This document shows positions 1 through 5,054 of a stretch of 6,000 nt of DNA, piece after piece. The notes beneath the pieces are model-generated. The model made no database searches and had not been told where the DNA came from. It was given only the letters and a program-made list of their open reading frames with translations. Where the stretch lies: the NCBI GenBank assembly GCA_015486555.1, contig WFRL01000068.1, positions 1-6,000 of the forward strand, in the 5' to 3' direction. Within the stretch, counting starts at the first letter, position 1, and each line of letters begins with the position of its first letter. Origin of the DNA: Candidatus Microgenomates bacterium. GTDB lineage: Bacteria; Patescibacteriota; Microgenomatia; JAADGY01. Both the position numbers and the translations under genes were made by a program.

Positions 1-75
1 CCTCCGGCCACCTCCTCGGCAAGTTCAGGAGATAAAATTCTTTCAAATCATCATCTTCCAAACAAATATCTCCCT
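1..75 (-). other. possible partial gene start at left edge (weak)
   Basis: The left 138 bases hold no gene I can name. On the minus strand a TTG at 61 is preceded at 8 nt by GGGAG (70-74) and opens a frame to the window edge beginning (M)EDDDLKEFYLLNLPRRWPE. A second minus frame, open from about 48 to the edge after two TGA codons, reads FERILSPELAEEVAGG, which looks more protein-like but has no start here. Only one of the two can be real. Both are too short to judge, so this marks a possible neighbour upstream of the window rather than a firm gene. The rest (76-138) is AT-rich and featureless. Confidence 0.15.
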
Positions 76-138
76 ACTCTATAACTCGAAACTATTTAAC
101 CAAAAACATTGTCAATTAGTAAGTTATACCACGAAACT

Positions 139-990
139 TTAAATCAATAACACCGCGCCGAGGAAGGCGATGAGGGCGGCGGCAATTTTCTTAGCAAGAT
201 CTTGCCTTTCCTTGAGAAGAAAAACGCCGCCGAGGGTGGTAAAGAGAGTGATGAATCCAGCCAGGGTTAGAACCTTGAAAACTTGGCCATAGTTTAAGGC
301 ATAAAGAAAAGCAAAGAAGCCGGCGACATTAAAGAAGGCCATCAAAGCCACCTTTTCTACCGCGATCGACTTCCATTCTCGAGCTAATGTTTTCACCGGT
401 AGAGGAGGTAGAAAGAGCAGGAAGGGAATCGTTGTTCCCCAAATGGCATAGTTATAAAAATTAACACCAGCTGCTTGGGAAGCGATTTTGTCTAAAGATG
501 AAGCGATGCCAATGGCCAAACCAGCTAAAAGCCCAAAAAGCAATCCTTTTCTATGTTTCGGTGCTCGCAACTTTCCACTGACCAAGATAACGGCAACAGT
601 CATCAAGATAGCCCCAAGGAAATGGCGGGGAAGAATTTGTTCCTGGTAGAGGTAAATAGAGAAGAGGAAATAAACAAGACTGGAAAGGGCGATAACGATC
701 GATAGAGTTGAGGCGGCCAGATTCTTAGCCGCCACCCAGATTGAACGATCGGCAATAGAATAAACGAGGGCATTCAACAAAAGAAGAAAAATCCCATAAG
801 CCTTGAGCTCTGGTAATGGCAATCGCCCCTGGAGAAAAGTGGAAAAGATTAGCGCCAAAGAAAAGGCAAAGAGGTCAAAGATAATGGCAAAAGCTCTCTG
901 ATCTTGGCTTTGCTGACTCCAAATCCTTGCCAATAAATTCTTACCAGTAAGGAAAAAGATAAAAATAAAAGTTAAGATTAACCAGGACAT
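139..990 (-). CDS. DMT superfamily (EamA-like) 10-TM permease
   Basis: This is a 283-aa integral membrane protein made almost wholly of hydrophobic helices. About ten can be drawn, near residues 2-16, 32-51, 62-80, 90-113, 121-138, 147-165, 178-197, 213-231, 236-256 and 265-283. A short basic loop (APKHRKG, about 143-149) separates two halves, as in the duplicated EamA architecture of the drug/metabolite transporter superfamily. The motif-like end of the first half (ILPRHFLGAILMTVAVILVSG) and of the second (LLKERQDLAKKIAAALIAFLGAVLLI) are the matching 'E/Q-x(8-12)-G-x-x-L-I-x-x-G' helices of EamA repeats. Length matches the family (about 280-300). It is probably a metabolite exporter or importer in the cytoplasmic membrane, but the substrate cannot be read from sequence. 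The start at 990 lies 5 nt after a -10 box with no Shine-Dalgarno, suggesting a leaderless mRNA. It is divergent from the toxin-antitoxin remnant. Confidence 0.85.
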   Translation of the reverse strand: MSWLILTFIFIFFLTGKNLLARIWSQQSQDQRAFAIIFDLFAFSLALIFSTFLQGRLPLPELKAYGIFLLLLNALVYSIADRSIWVAAKNLAASTLSIVIALSSLVYFLFSIYLYQEQILPRHFLGAILMTVAVILVSGKLRAPKHRKGLLFGLLAGLAIGIASSLDKIASQAAGVNFYNYAIWGTTIPFLLFLPPLPVKTLAREWKSIAVEKVALMAFFNVAGFFAFLYALNYGQVFKVLTLAGFITLFTTLGGVFLLKERQDLAKKIAAALIAFLGAVLLI

Positions 991-995
991 GGACT

Positions 996-1001
996 ATTTT
1001 A
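996..1001 (-). promoter_or_regulatory. -10 box (TAAAAT, extended TGG) of the permease gene
   Basis: On the minus strand TGG-TAAAAT is followed by AGTCC and then the ATG at 990. The 5-nt gap puts the expected transcription start at or next to the A of the ATG. There is no purine-rich ribosome-binding site between box and start. No convincing -35 is visible; the TGn extension could substitute for it. Confidence 0.45.
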
Positions 1002-1064
1002 CCACCCTCGAAATTTCTTCGTTTAATAATCTTCAGCAAAAAGCATTTTAGATAACGAATGGGT

Positions 1065-1070
1065 TATAAT
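1065..1070 (+). promoter_or_regulatory. -10 box (TATAAT) of the antitoxin-like gene
   Basis: A perfect consensus TATAAT ends 5 nt before the ATG at 1076 (spacer TAATT). No Shine-Dalgarno fits between them, so the transcript is probably leaderless. No clear -35 was found at 16-18 nt upstream. It sits in a 85-bp divergent gap shared with the permease promoter. Confidence 0.5.
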
Positions 1071-1075
1071 TAATT

Positions 1076-1387
1076 ATGGGAAGAAGTAGAAAAATCCTCC
1101 GGCACTGGCGGGGAATTTTTTGGTCAGCAGATATCGAAAAATTAGACTGGGAAAAAGACAAAGCCTATATTATCCATCAAGTTTTGATGTACGGCAATTT
1201 AGAGGATATCAAACAGCTGTTCCAAATATATTCACCCGAGGAAATCCAAACAACATTTAGAAAAGAACCCCTCAAAATTTACACACCCCAAGCTTTCAAT
1301 TTTGTTAAAAATTTTATCGTCGGTTTGAGGAAGGAAAACTTGCCGGAGGAGAAATATGTCAGCACCATTTATGACAAACCTCGATAA
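1076..1387 (+). CDS. AbiE-type antitoxin-like protein (DUF6922-like)
   Basis: This 103-aa basic/aromatic protein resembles the small proteins that precede AbiEii/MenT-type nucleotidyltransferase toxins. Shared features are an N-terminal 'IFWSADIEKLDWEKDKAYIIHQVLMYGNLEDIKQLFQIY' pattern (residues 14-52; W-D/x-P/x-LDW-x-K-x-x-x-I-I-x-x-V-L-x-Y-G), then 'SPEEI' and a C-terminal helix 'TPQAFNFVKNFIVGL' (about 70-84). In such operons it is the antitoxin or regulator of the toxin. The reading frame is complete and of normal length for the family. Its last 32 nt overlap the start of the downstream toxin frame, which is the usual translational-coupling arrangement. Here that toxin is truncated, so this is an orphan antitoxin. 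The family call rests on remembered pattern and on the neighbour; function is inference. Confidence 0.6.
   Translation: MGRSRKILRHWRGIFWSADIEKLDWEKDKAYIIHQVLMYGNLEDIKQLFQIYSPEEIQTTFRKEPLKIYTPQAFNFVKNFIVGLRKENLPEEKYVSTIYDKPR
1345..1351 (+). promoter_or_regulatory. strong Shine-Dalgarno (GGAGGAG) for the toxin frame
   Basis: GGAGGAG lies within the antitoxin coding sequence, 4 nt before the ATG at 1356. It is the best ribosome-binding site in the window and fixes the start of the overlapping downstream frame, showing that 1356-1493 was a real translated gene rather than a chance ORF. Confidence 0.7.
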
Positions 1388-1493
1388 AAAAAGAAGGGAG
1401 GCTGTGCATAAGCTAGCCGCCTTTAAAGGTGATTTTGTCTTAGCCGGGGGAACAGTCATTATGCTCCAAATCAGCCAAGTTTTAATAAACTAA
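1356..1493 (+). pseudogene. truncated AbiEii-type nucleotidyltransferase toxin
   Basis: A 45-residue frame starts at the ATG behind GGAGGAG and ends at TAA. It contains FVLAGGTVIMLQIS (residues 27-40), the F-x-LAGGT-x-LxLQ signature of the AbiEii/MenT DUF1814 nucleotidyltransferases, which act as toxins by modifying tRNA ends or other nucleic acids. In the family the signature is followed by a helix and the catalytic S-x-D-x-D (D/N-x-D-F/L-F) motif, and the protein runs to 200-300 aa. Here the frame departs from the family right after LQIS, reads QVLIN and stops, so both catalytic aspartates and nearly all the protein are gone. About 20 nt later the next gene begins, so most of the toxin appears deleted. 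The remnant is too short for the usual ORF length cut-off. The family assignment rests on one motif plus operon context. Confidence 0.65.
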
Positions 1494-1499
1494 GAACTA

Positions 1500-1508
1500 T
1501 GACATAAT
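1500..1508 (+). promoter_or_regulatory. extended -10 (TGA-CATAAT) of the VOC gene
   Basis: TGA followed by CATAAT (1503-1508) ends 5 nt before the ATG at 1514, the same spacing as at the permease and antitoxin genes. There is no Shine-Dalgarno between box and start. A weak T-rich -35 candidate lies at 1480-1485. It lies immediately after the stop of the truncated toxin. Confidence 0.4.
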
Positions 1509-1513
1509 AAGCT

Positions 1514-1840
1514 ATGAAACTTAACTCTTTGTATGTGACTGTGGAAGATATGGACCGAGCACTGAGGTTCTATGAGAAGCTTTTTCAAAAGAAAGCTGAA
1601 GTCAAAAATGAGCGGTATAGTTACTTTGAGCTGGGCCCAATAAGCTTTGGTTTATACAACTCAGCGGCTGAGGGTGAAACAGTCAAAAAGGGAGAGAACT
1701 GCGTCCCAAATTTCGAGGTAAAAGGTCTCCAAACCTGGTACCAGAGAGTCAAAACTATTTCACCGGATGTCGGTCCAATCATCAGTGCCGACAACATGCG
1801 CCTCTTCCAGTTCCGTGACAGCGAAGGGAATGCATTATAG
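1514..1840 (+). pseudogene. VOC/glyoxalase-fold protein, C-terminus lost to an in-frame TAG
   Basis: The 108-aa product has the vicinal-oxygen-chelate pattern: LNSLYVTVEDMDRALRFYEKLF at the N-terminus (beta strand, then the D-x-x-x-A-x-x-FY-x-x-LF helix), CVPNFEVKG at about 63-71 opening the second beta-alpha module, and RLFQFRDSEGNAL at the end. VOC proteins normally continue D-P-E-G-N-x-x-E-x-Y/F-E. Here GNAL is followed by TAG, and the next in-frame codons read MYEMN and then TAA (1856-1858), the expected ending. A single G-to-T change (GAG to TAG) explains this. The lost residue is the Glu that is a metal ligand in metal-dependent members, but the other ligand positions here also look non-His (S5, P64), so the ancestor may already have been metal-free. 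Ligand binding or resistance roles are known in the family; none can be assigned. It might still fold, lacking six residues. Confidence 0.75.
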
Positions 1841-1945
1841 ATGTATGAGATGAACTAAAAAGGATAAAACACCAGTTAAAGATAATATTTTCTTCAATGA
1901 GATGCTCGCCTTATTTGCTTCAAAACCCCACTTTAAAAGAACCAC

Positions 1946-2968
1946 TTACCCTAACTGACTCATTAGGTGTCTAAGTTGATGACGGGTGGAGGTTACGAGA
2001 TACTCTGCAACAGGATTCCTTTCATCTACATAACAAAAACTGTCCAAAAGCAAGCCGGAGATTGCTCGTTCCAAAAGAGCCGCTAAAATTAACTTCCTTT
2101 CTTCTTTACCGTCCGCTAATGAGTAAATCGCATTCAACCAGAGTTGACGTTGATTCTCAACTTGTTGGGGAGTAATCTTCTTCACTTCAGCCAAACTATA
2201 CATAAACCAATGATAACCAAAAACAGCGTCATAAAAGGGCCATCTCCATTTCCAAAAAAGATTAGAAAAAAGAACTACTGTCCCATCCTTAGCTTTAATC
2301 AGGTCTTCCACCGAAAAATGTCCATGCAGAAAAACTAGTCCTACTCCCTGCCAAACTTTTTCCAGTAATCTCGCTGCTTTTAAAGCTAATTGATAATCTA
2401 CTCGGGGCCGGCGATAGGAATTATTGGGTTTGATCTTCTCTGCCGTAGCTACCAACTGATCAACTACTTGCTTTGGCGAGGGTAACTGTTGGGTTCGAGG
2501 TAACCAAGGATGATTAAGACAATTCCTTTTGTATTCCCGATAAAGATTAAAAAACTCCTGAATCCTTTCTCTAGACTGGAGCTGGCCACTAGCCACAATT
2601 TTGGAACCATCTACATACTCAAGAATTAAAACCTCATAACCCAACTTAGCCTGCCAGGGTTGGTGAAACAGTAGATGAGGCGGCCGGATTATTTTTGACT
2701 TATTCTGACGGGAGAACTCCTCAATCATAATCGCTTCAGAAATTTTTGGTTTAGCTGCCTGAATTTTTAAAACAGCCTTTTTCTTCCCAAATGTACCAAG
2801 ATAATGAAAAGCGCCAACCTTACCACTGCCGAAATAATCCGAACGCCAAAGGAGCTTTATAGGAACAAAACCTGTTTGTTTAGCTACTTCCAGGAGAATC
2901 TCTTTCTCTCTAGCCCCAACATTAACTCCCTGATGAAAATCAGAAAAAGTATCAACTGCCTTGGTCAT
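1946..2968 (-). CDS. APH/choline-kinase-fold protein with degraded catalytic motifs
   Basis: The protein (340 aa from the preferred start) has the phosphotransferase fold. Positions are counted from the ATG at 2983, so subtract 5. An N-lobe has the VLKIQ beta-3 strand with Lys73, an EAIMIEEF helix C segment (83-90) and a VLILEYVDG hinge (118-126). The C-lobe has FLHGHFSVEDLI at 218-229, where active kinases have HGDxxxxN, and VVLFSNLFWKWRWPFYDAVFGY at 236-257, where they have IDW/DFG followed by GDPxxDLA. The catalytic Asp is His (H222), the metal-binding Asn is Asp (D227), and the second metal Asp is Ser/Asn (S240/N241). It is therefore probably a pseudokinase or acts by altered chemistry. 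The ATG at 2968 is favoured because AGGAAGA lies 4-5 nt upstream; the ATG at 2983 has no SD. It is divergent from the SWIM gene, and the 3' end is convergent with the VOC gene with no terminator hairpin seen. Confidence 0.7.
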   Translation of the reverse strand: MTKAVDTFSDFHQGVNVGAREKEILLEVAKQTGFVPIKLLWRSDYFGSGKVGAFHYLGTFGKKKAVLKIQAAKPKISEAIMIEEFSRQNKSKIIRPPHLLFHQPWQAKLGYEVLILEYVDGSKIVASGQLQSRERIQEFFNLYREYKRNCLNHPWLPRTQQLPSPKQVVDQLVATAEKIKPNNSYRRPRVDYQLALKAARLLEKVWQGVGLVFLHGHFSVEDLIKAKDGTVVLFSNLFWKWRWPFYDAVFGYHWFMYSLAEVKKITPQQVENQRQLWLNAIYSLADGKEERKLILAALLERAISGLLLDSFCYVDERNPVAEYLVTSTRHQLRHLMSQLG

Positions 2969-2970
2969 AT

Positions 2971-2978
2971 TTCTTCCT
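2971..2978 (-). promoter_or_regulatory. Shine-Dalgarno (AGGAAGAA) deciding the kinase-like start
   Basis: On the minus strand AGGAAGAA stands directly before AT-ATG at 2968. The alternative in-frame ATG at 2983 lies upstream of this site and has no ribosome-binding site. With the -10 box at 2993-2998, an mRNA starting near 2986 would give an 18-nt leader to the 2968 start. Confidence 0.5.
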
Positions 2979-2992
2979 GACATCTGCTCTTA

Positions 2993-2998
2993 AGTATA
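2993..2998 (-). promoter_or_regulatory. -10 box (TATACT) of the kinase-like gene
   Basis: TATACT on the minus strand sits 24 nt before the SD-backed ATG at 2968. The region where a -35 would lie (about 3015-3021) overlaps the first inverted-repeat arm at 3014-3020, so anything binding or folding there could affect this promoter. No TTGACA-like hexamer was recognised. Confidence 0.35.
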
Positions 2999-3013
2999 AC
3001 AAGTTTACCCCCA

Positions 3014-3043
3014 ACTAACCCCCGCGGTTAGTCATCCCTAACC
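3014..3043. repeat. three alternating inverted-repeat arms (switch-like)
   Basis: ACTAACC (3014-3020) and GGTTAGT (3026-3032) form a perfect 7-bp inverted repeat with a 5-nt centre. The middle arm can instead pair with CTAACC (3038-3043) through GGTTAG (3026-3031), a perfect 6-bp repeat with a 6-nt centre. One arm thus has two mutually exclusive partners. It lies in the divergent gap of the kinase-like and SWIM genes. As DNA it could be two overlapping operators sharing a half-site; as RNA the plus-strand promoter box found here is downstream, so a riboswitch role is less likely. Confidence 0.5.
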
Positions 3044-3075
3044 AACCTAAGAACCTAGACCTAGGGAATAACCTG
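3040..3075. repeat. AACCTA direct repeats with a CCTAG-AC-CTAGG palindrome
   Basis: Near-repeats of AACCTA with a spacing of about 8 nt run through this stretch: AACCTAAG (3044-3051), AACCTAGA (3052-3059), then CCTAGGGA, with AACCTGGG at 3070-3077. Within them CCTAG (3054-3058) and CTAGG (3061-3065) form a 5-bp palindrome with a 2-nt centre. Base composition (runs of AACC/CCC) differs from the flanks. A protein-binding site cluster controlling the divergent promoters is the natural reading but is inference. Confidence 0.4.
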
Positions 3076-3126
3076 GGGAGTTGTCTGTCACAGAACCTGT
3101 TATGCTAAAAAGGGCGTTAAAAAGGA

Positions 3127-3132
3127 TATAAT
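3127..3132 (+). promoter_or_regulatory. -10 box (TATAAT) of the SWIM gene
   Basis: A consensus TATAAT lies 28 nt before the ATG at 3161, which leaves a short leader of about 21 nt. A weak AGGA (3153-3156) sits 4 nt before the start. No good -35 is seen 16-18 nt upstream, so activation from the repeat cluster upstream (3014-3075) is possible. Confidence 0.4.
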
Positions 3133-3160
3133 TAAATAACTTTAGTTATCTTAGGACCAC

Positions 3161-3913
3161 ATGCCAAAATATTCGTTAGAAGAAATCAAACTGGGAATTG
3201 ACCGGGGGACATGGGAAAGAGCAGTAAGGCTCTATAAGGAAGGGGCGGTGCGATCGTTCCGAAAGGTGGGGCGATTTTACCAGGCAAAAGTCAAGGGCAC
3301 CCATCTTTACCAAGTCATCGTTGATAGTCAGGAGTTTGACCGAGGCAGCTGCGATTGCTATCTCGGTCAGCGAGACATCCTTTGCAAGCATATGATTGCC
3401 GTGGCCATCTATGCTCTCAAAGGGGGCCAACCCCTCCAACCAGCAGAAAGAAAGTTCGTTGAAGGCCTAACCTTAAGTCAAGAGGCAAATGAGCTAAGTC
3501 ACGAGGAAATGATAGCCGTGCGTTCGGAAATCCGCCAGGCGATGAGAGATATCCGGGCTTACACCGGCCCTTCCCGCATCTGGTTCGCCTACCAAAATCG
3601 GCTTATTCGCGGTTGCCGCCGCTTGAGTTTAATCTTTTCTCGTCTGCCCACTAACTTGACAACGGCAAAGCTTATGATTAATGTTCTTCTCCGCCTGGAC
3701 AGAAAATTAAGCCAGGGTGGAGTTGATGACTCCGACGGTACAGTTGGCGGTTTCATCTCTGATGTAGTCCAAGCCCTAGCCAAGCGGGCTAAAAAGCAAC
3801 CCGAAATTGTTCCTGCCTTCAAACCTCTTCTCAATCGCCCAACTTCTTTTGGTTGGGAGGAGGAGCTAGTAAAAATGCTCGCAAGACGAAAAATCCAACA
3901 TAAACTAGCATAA
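3161..3913 (+). CDS. stand-alone SWIM zinc-finger protein
   Basis: The 250-aa protein carries a SWIM domain near its N-terminus: beta-rich VRSFRKVGRFYQAKVKGTHLYQVIVD (30-55), then C64-x-C66-x8-C75-x-H77, the CxC...CxH zinc site, followed by the helix MIAVAIYAL (78-86). SWIM domains bind nucleic acid or protein partners. Residues about 100-250 are predominantly helical and basic (for example RNRLIRGCRRLSLIF-like stretch at 146-160, KRAKK at about 211-215), with no recognised enzymatic motif; no SWI2/SNF2 ATPase is fused, unlike many SWIM proteins. The role is unknown; a DNA- or RNA-associated adaptor is possible. It is divergent from the pseudokinase and convergent with the TrpD-like gene, the two stop codons being separated by one base. 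Confidence 0.75.
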   Translation: MPKYSLEEIKLGIDRGTWERAVRLYKEGAVRSFRKVGRFYQAKVKGTHLYQVIVDSQEFDRGSCDCYLGQRDILCKHMIAVAIYALKGGQPLQPAERKFVEGLTLSQEANELSHEEMIAVRSEIRQAMRDIRAYTGPSRIWFAYQNRLIRGCRRLSLIFSRLPTNLTTAKLMINVLLRLDRKLSQGGVDDSDGTVGGFISDVVQALAKRAKKQPEIVPAFKPLLNRPTSFGWEEELVKMLARRKIQHKLA

Positions 3914-3914
3914 A

Positions 3915-5054
3915 TTATTTAAGGTATATGCTCTTTTGAAATGAGACAAGCTCTTCCATTTTTTGTAGTGTTTTTCTACTTTTGAGTATATCTAAAGCTA
4001 GCTTCGTCCCTTCTTTGAGTGTTTTGACTTTTCCAGTGAGGTAAAATCCTGCTCCAGCGTTTATAGCTACCAAATCGCGCTTTGCTCCTTGGTCCTTTCC
4101 TGCGAGTACATTTATAAAATCTTTGACGTTTTGTTCTCTGCTAAAAGTTTGAATATCACGTATTTTAGCAGTTCTTACTCCTAAGTCCTCAGGCAAAAGA
4201 TTATACCGTTGCATCTTTCCCTTCCTTATTTCTAAAACTTCAGTCTTACCCACATTTGAGAGCTCGTCTAAGCCATCAGTACCACAAACAACCATTACTC
4301 TCTTAAACCCGAGTTTTTTCAGAAGATTGGCTAGGAGAGACATGTAGGTAGTGCTGGCTACTCCATAGAGCCTATTCTCCATCTGAATCGGTGAATAAGC
4401 GAAAGAGGCTATGTGATGGGGAAGCATATACTTCAAATCAATTTGAATCATTTTCCGACGCCAGTGAAGAAAATTTATAAACCTTTTCGGAGCAAGGGCA
4501 GCATAGTTATAAAATGCTAAACCAGTTGTTTCTAAAGATTTTTTCAGAGTGTCTCTTCTTACCTTGTCTGTTGGTACCTTAATCCCCAGTGTTTTAAGGA
4601 TATCGCTACTGCCTGTAAAACCAGTGAAAGCAGCTGCGCATTGTTTGGCAACAGTTACTCCTCCTGCAGCAAGAACAAAGCTGGCAGCTGTTGAGACATT
4701 AATGGTCTTAATTTTATCACCACCGCCTCCTGAGATATCAATAATTCGGGCGGGGTTAGTATCAACCTTTATACTCCCTATTCTATCTTTCCTATCAAAG
4801 CAAAACCCAAGTAGTTCCTCTACAGTAGGTCCTTTTGCCATTAGTCCCATTGTTAGAGCAGTAAAAAAATACCCTTCTTTGTCAAAGTCCCCAACGATAT
4901 TAAAAGCTTCTCTTGCTTCTTTAACTGTTAGATCTCGCCCCAAGCTAATTTTCTTAAAAACTGGTGCTATTTTATTGGGTAATTCTTCAAAACAGCCACT
5001 TGAAATGTTAAAATTATGCCTATGTATCAGCGAATTCTTTGTCCTCGTTGTCAT
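3915..5054 (-). CDS. divergent TrpD-like phosphoribosyltransferase with IS-derived N-terminus
   Basis: Residues 27-379 match the anthranilate phosphoribosyltransferase/nucleoside phosphorylase class II layout. An alpha N-domain (KKISLGRDLTVKEAREAF, 34-51; MAKGPTVEELLGF, 72-84) precedes DISGGGGDKIKTINVSTAASFVLAAGG (106-132), equivalent to GTGGD and NIST, which bind PRPP. GTDGLDEL (258-265) holds the metal-binding DE, followed by TEVLEIRKGK and LLPEDLGV. The HGNR motif that contacts anthranilate is QCAA (138-141) after K137, and the GxRTxFN stretch is unrecognisable at 199-212. Substrate is therefore probably not anthranilate, and no other trp gene is nearby. Residues 1-26 are encoded by the left end of the insertion sequence (4977-5054), so the native start codon is lost. 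The ATG at 5054 has no ribosome-binding site, and expression from it is doubtful. The remaining 353 residues approximate full TrpD length. Confidence 0.75.
   Translation of the reverse strand: MTTRTKNSLIHRHNFNISSGCFEELPNKIAPVFKKISLGRDLTVKEAREAFNIVGDFDKEGYFFTALTMGLMAKGPTVEELLGFCFDRKDRIGSIKVDTNPARIIDISGGGGDKIKTINVSTAASFVLAAGGVTVAKQCAAAFTGFTGSSDILKTLGIKVPTDKVRRDTLKKSLETTGLAFYNYAALAPKRFINFLHWRRKMIQIDLKYMLPHHIASFAYSPIQMENRLYGVASTTYMSLLANLLKKLGFKRVMVVCGTDGLDELSNVGKTEVLEIRKGKMQRYNLLPEDLGVRTAKIRDIQTFSREQNVKDFINVLAGKDQGAKRDLVAINAGAGFYLTGKVKTLKEGTKLALDILKSRKTLQKMEELVSFQKSIYLK
4977..5000 (+). repeat. left terminal inverted repeat of the IS
   Basis: The left end begins GGGTAATTC and ends AGCCACT. It matches the inverted right end at 18 of 24 positions, with identical blocks of 9 and 7 nt and the differences in the middle. 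Minus-strand reading through it gives residues 19-26 of the TrpD-like ORF. Confidence 0.75.
4986..5014 (+). promoter_or_regulatory. transposase promoter overlapping the left IS end
   Basis: TTCAAA (4986-4991) and TAAAAT (5009-5014) are separated by 17 nt, with TGT as an extended -10 just before the latter. Transcription would start at about 5020-5022, directly at the second in-frame ATG (5022), so the transcript would be leaderless for that start. The -35 lies inside the inverted repeat, in the part where the two IS ends differ. Confidence 0.5.

Noticed and set aside
1232..1459. 75-aa minus-strand frame
   Set aside because: It lies antisense across the antitoxin and truncated toxin frames, has low-complexity content without a family pattern, and has no good ribosome-binding site.
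1838..1840. Recoded TAG (alternative code or pyrrolysine)
   Set aside because: No other frame in the window carries an in-frame TAG, and a single G-to-T change is a simpler explanation.
1859..1945. Terminator between the convergent VOC and kinase-like genes
   Set aside because: No GC-rich stem with a following T-run was found on either strand.
2144..2338. 64-aa plus-strand frame inside the kinase-like gene
   Set aside because: Antisense shadow of the kinase-fold gene, without a promoter or ribosome-binding site.
3014..3043. Riboswitch or attenuator from the alternating arms
   Set aside because: The arms lie upstream of the only recognisable plus-strand -10 box and upstream of the minus-strand -10, so they are probably not transcribed in either leader; an operator fits better.
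3176..3834. Two minus-strand frames (87 and 81 aa) inside the SWIM gene
   Set aside because: Both are antisense to a gene with a clear CxC...CxH zinc site and show no motif of their own.
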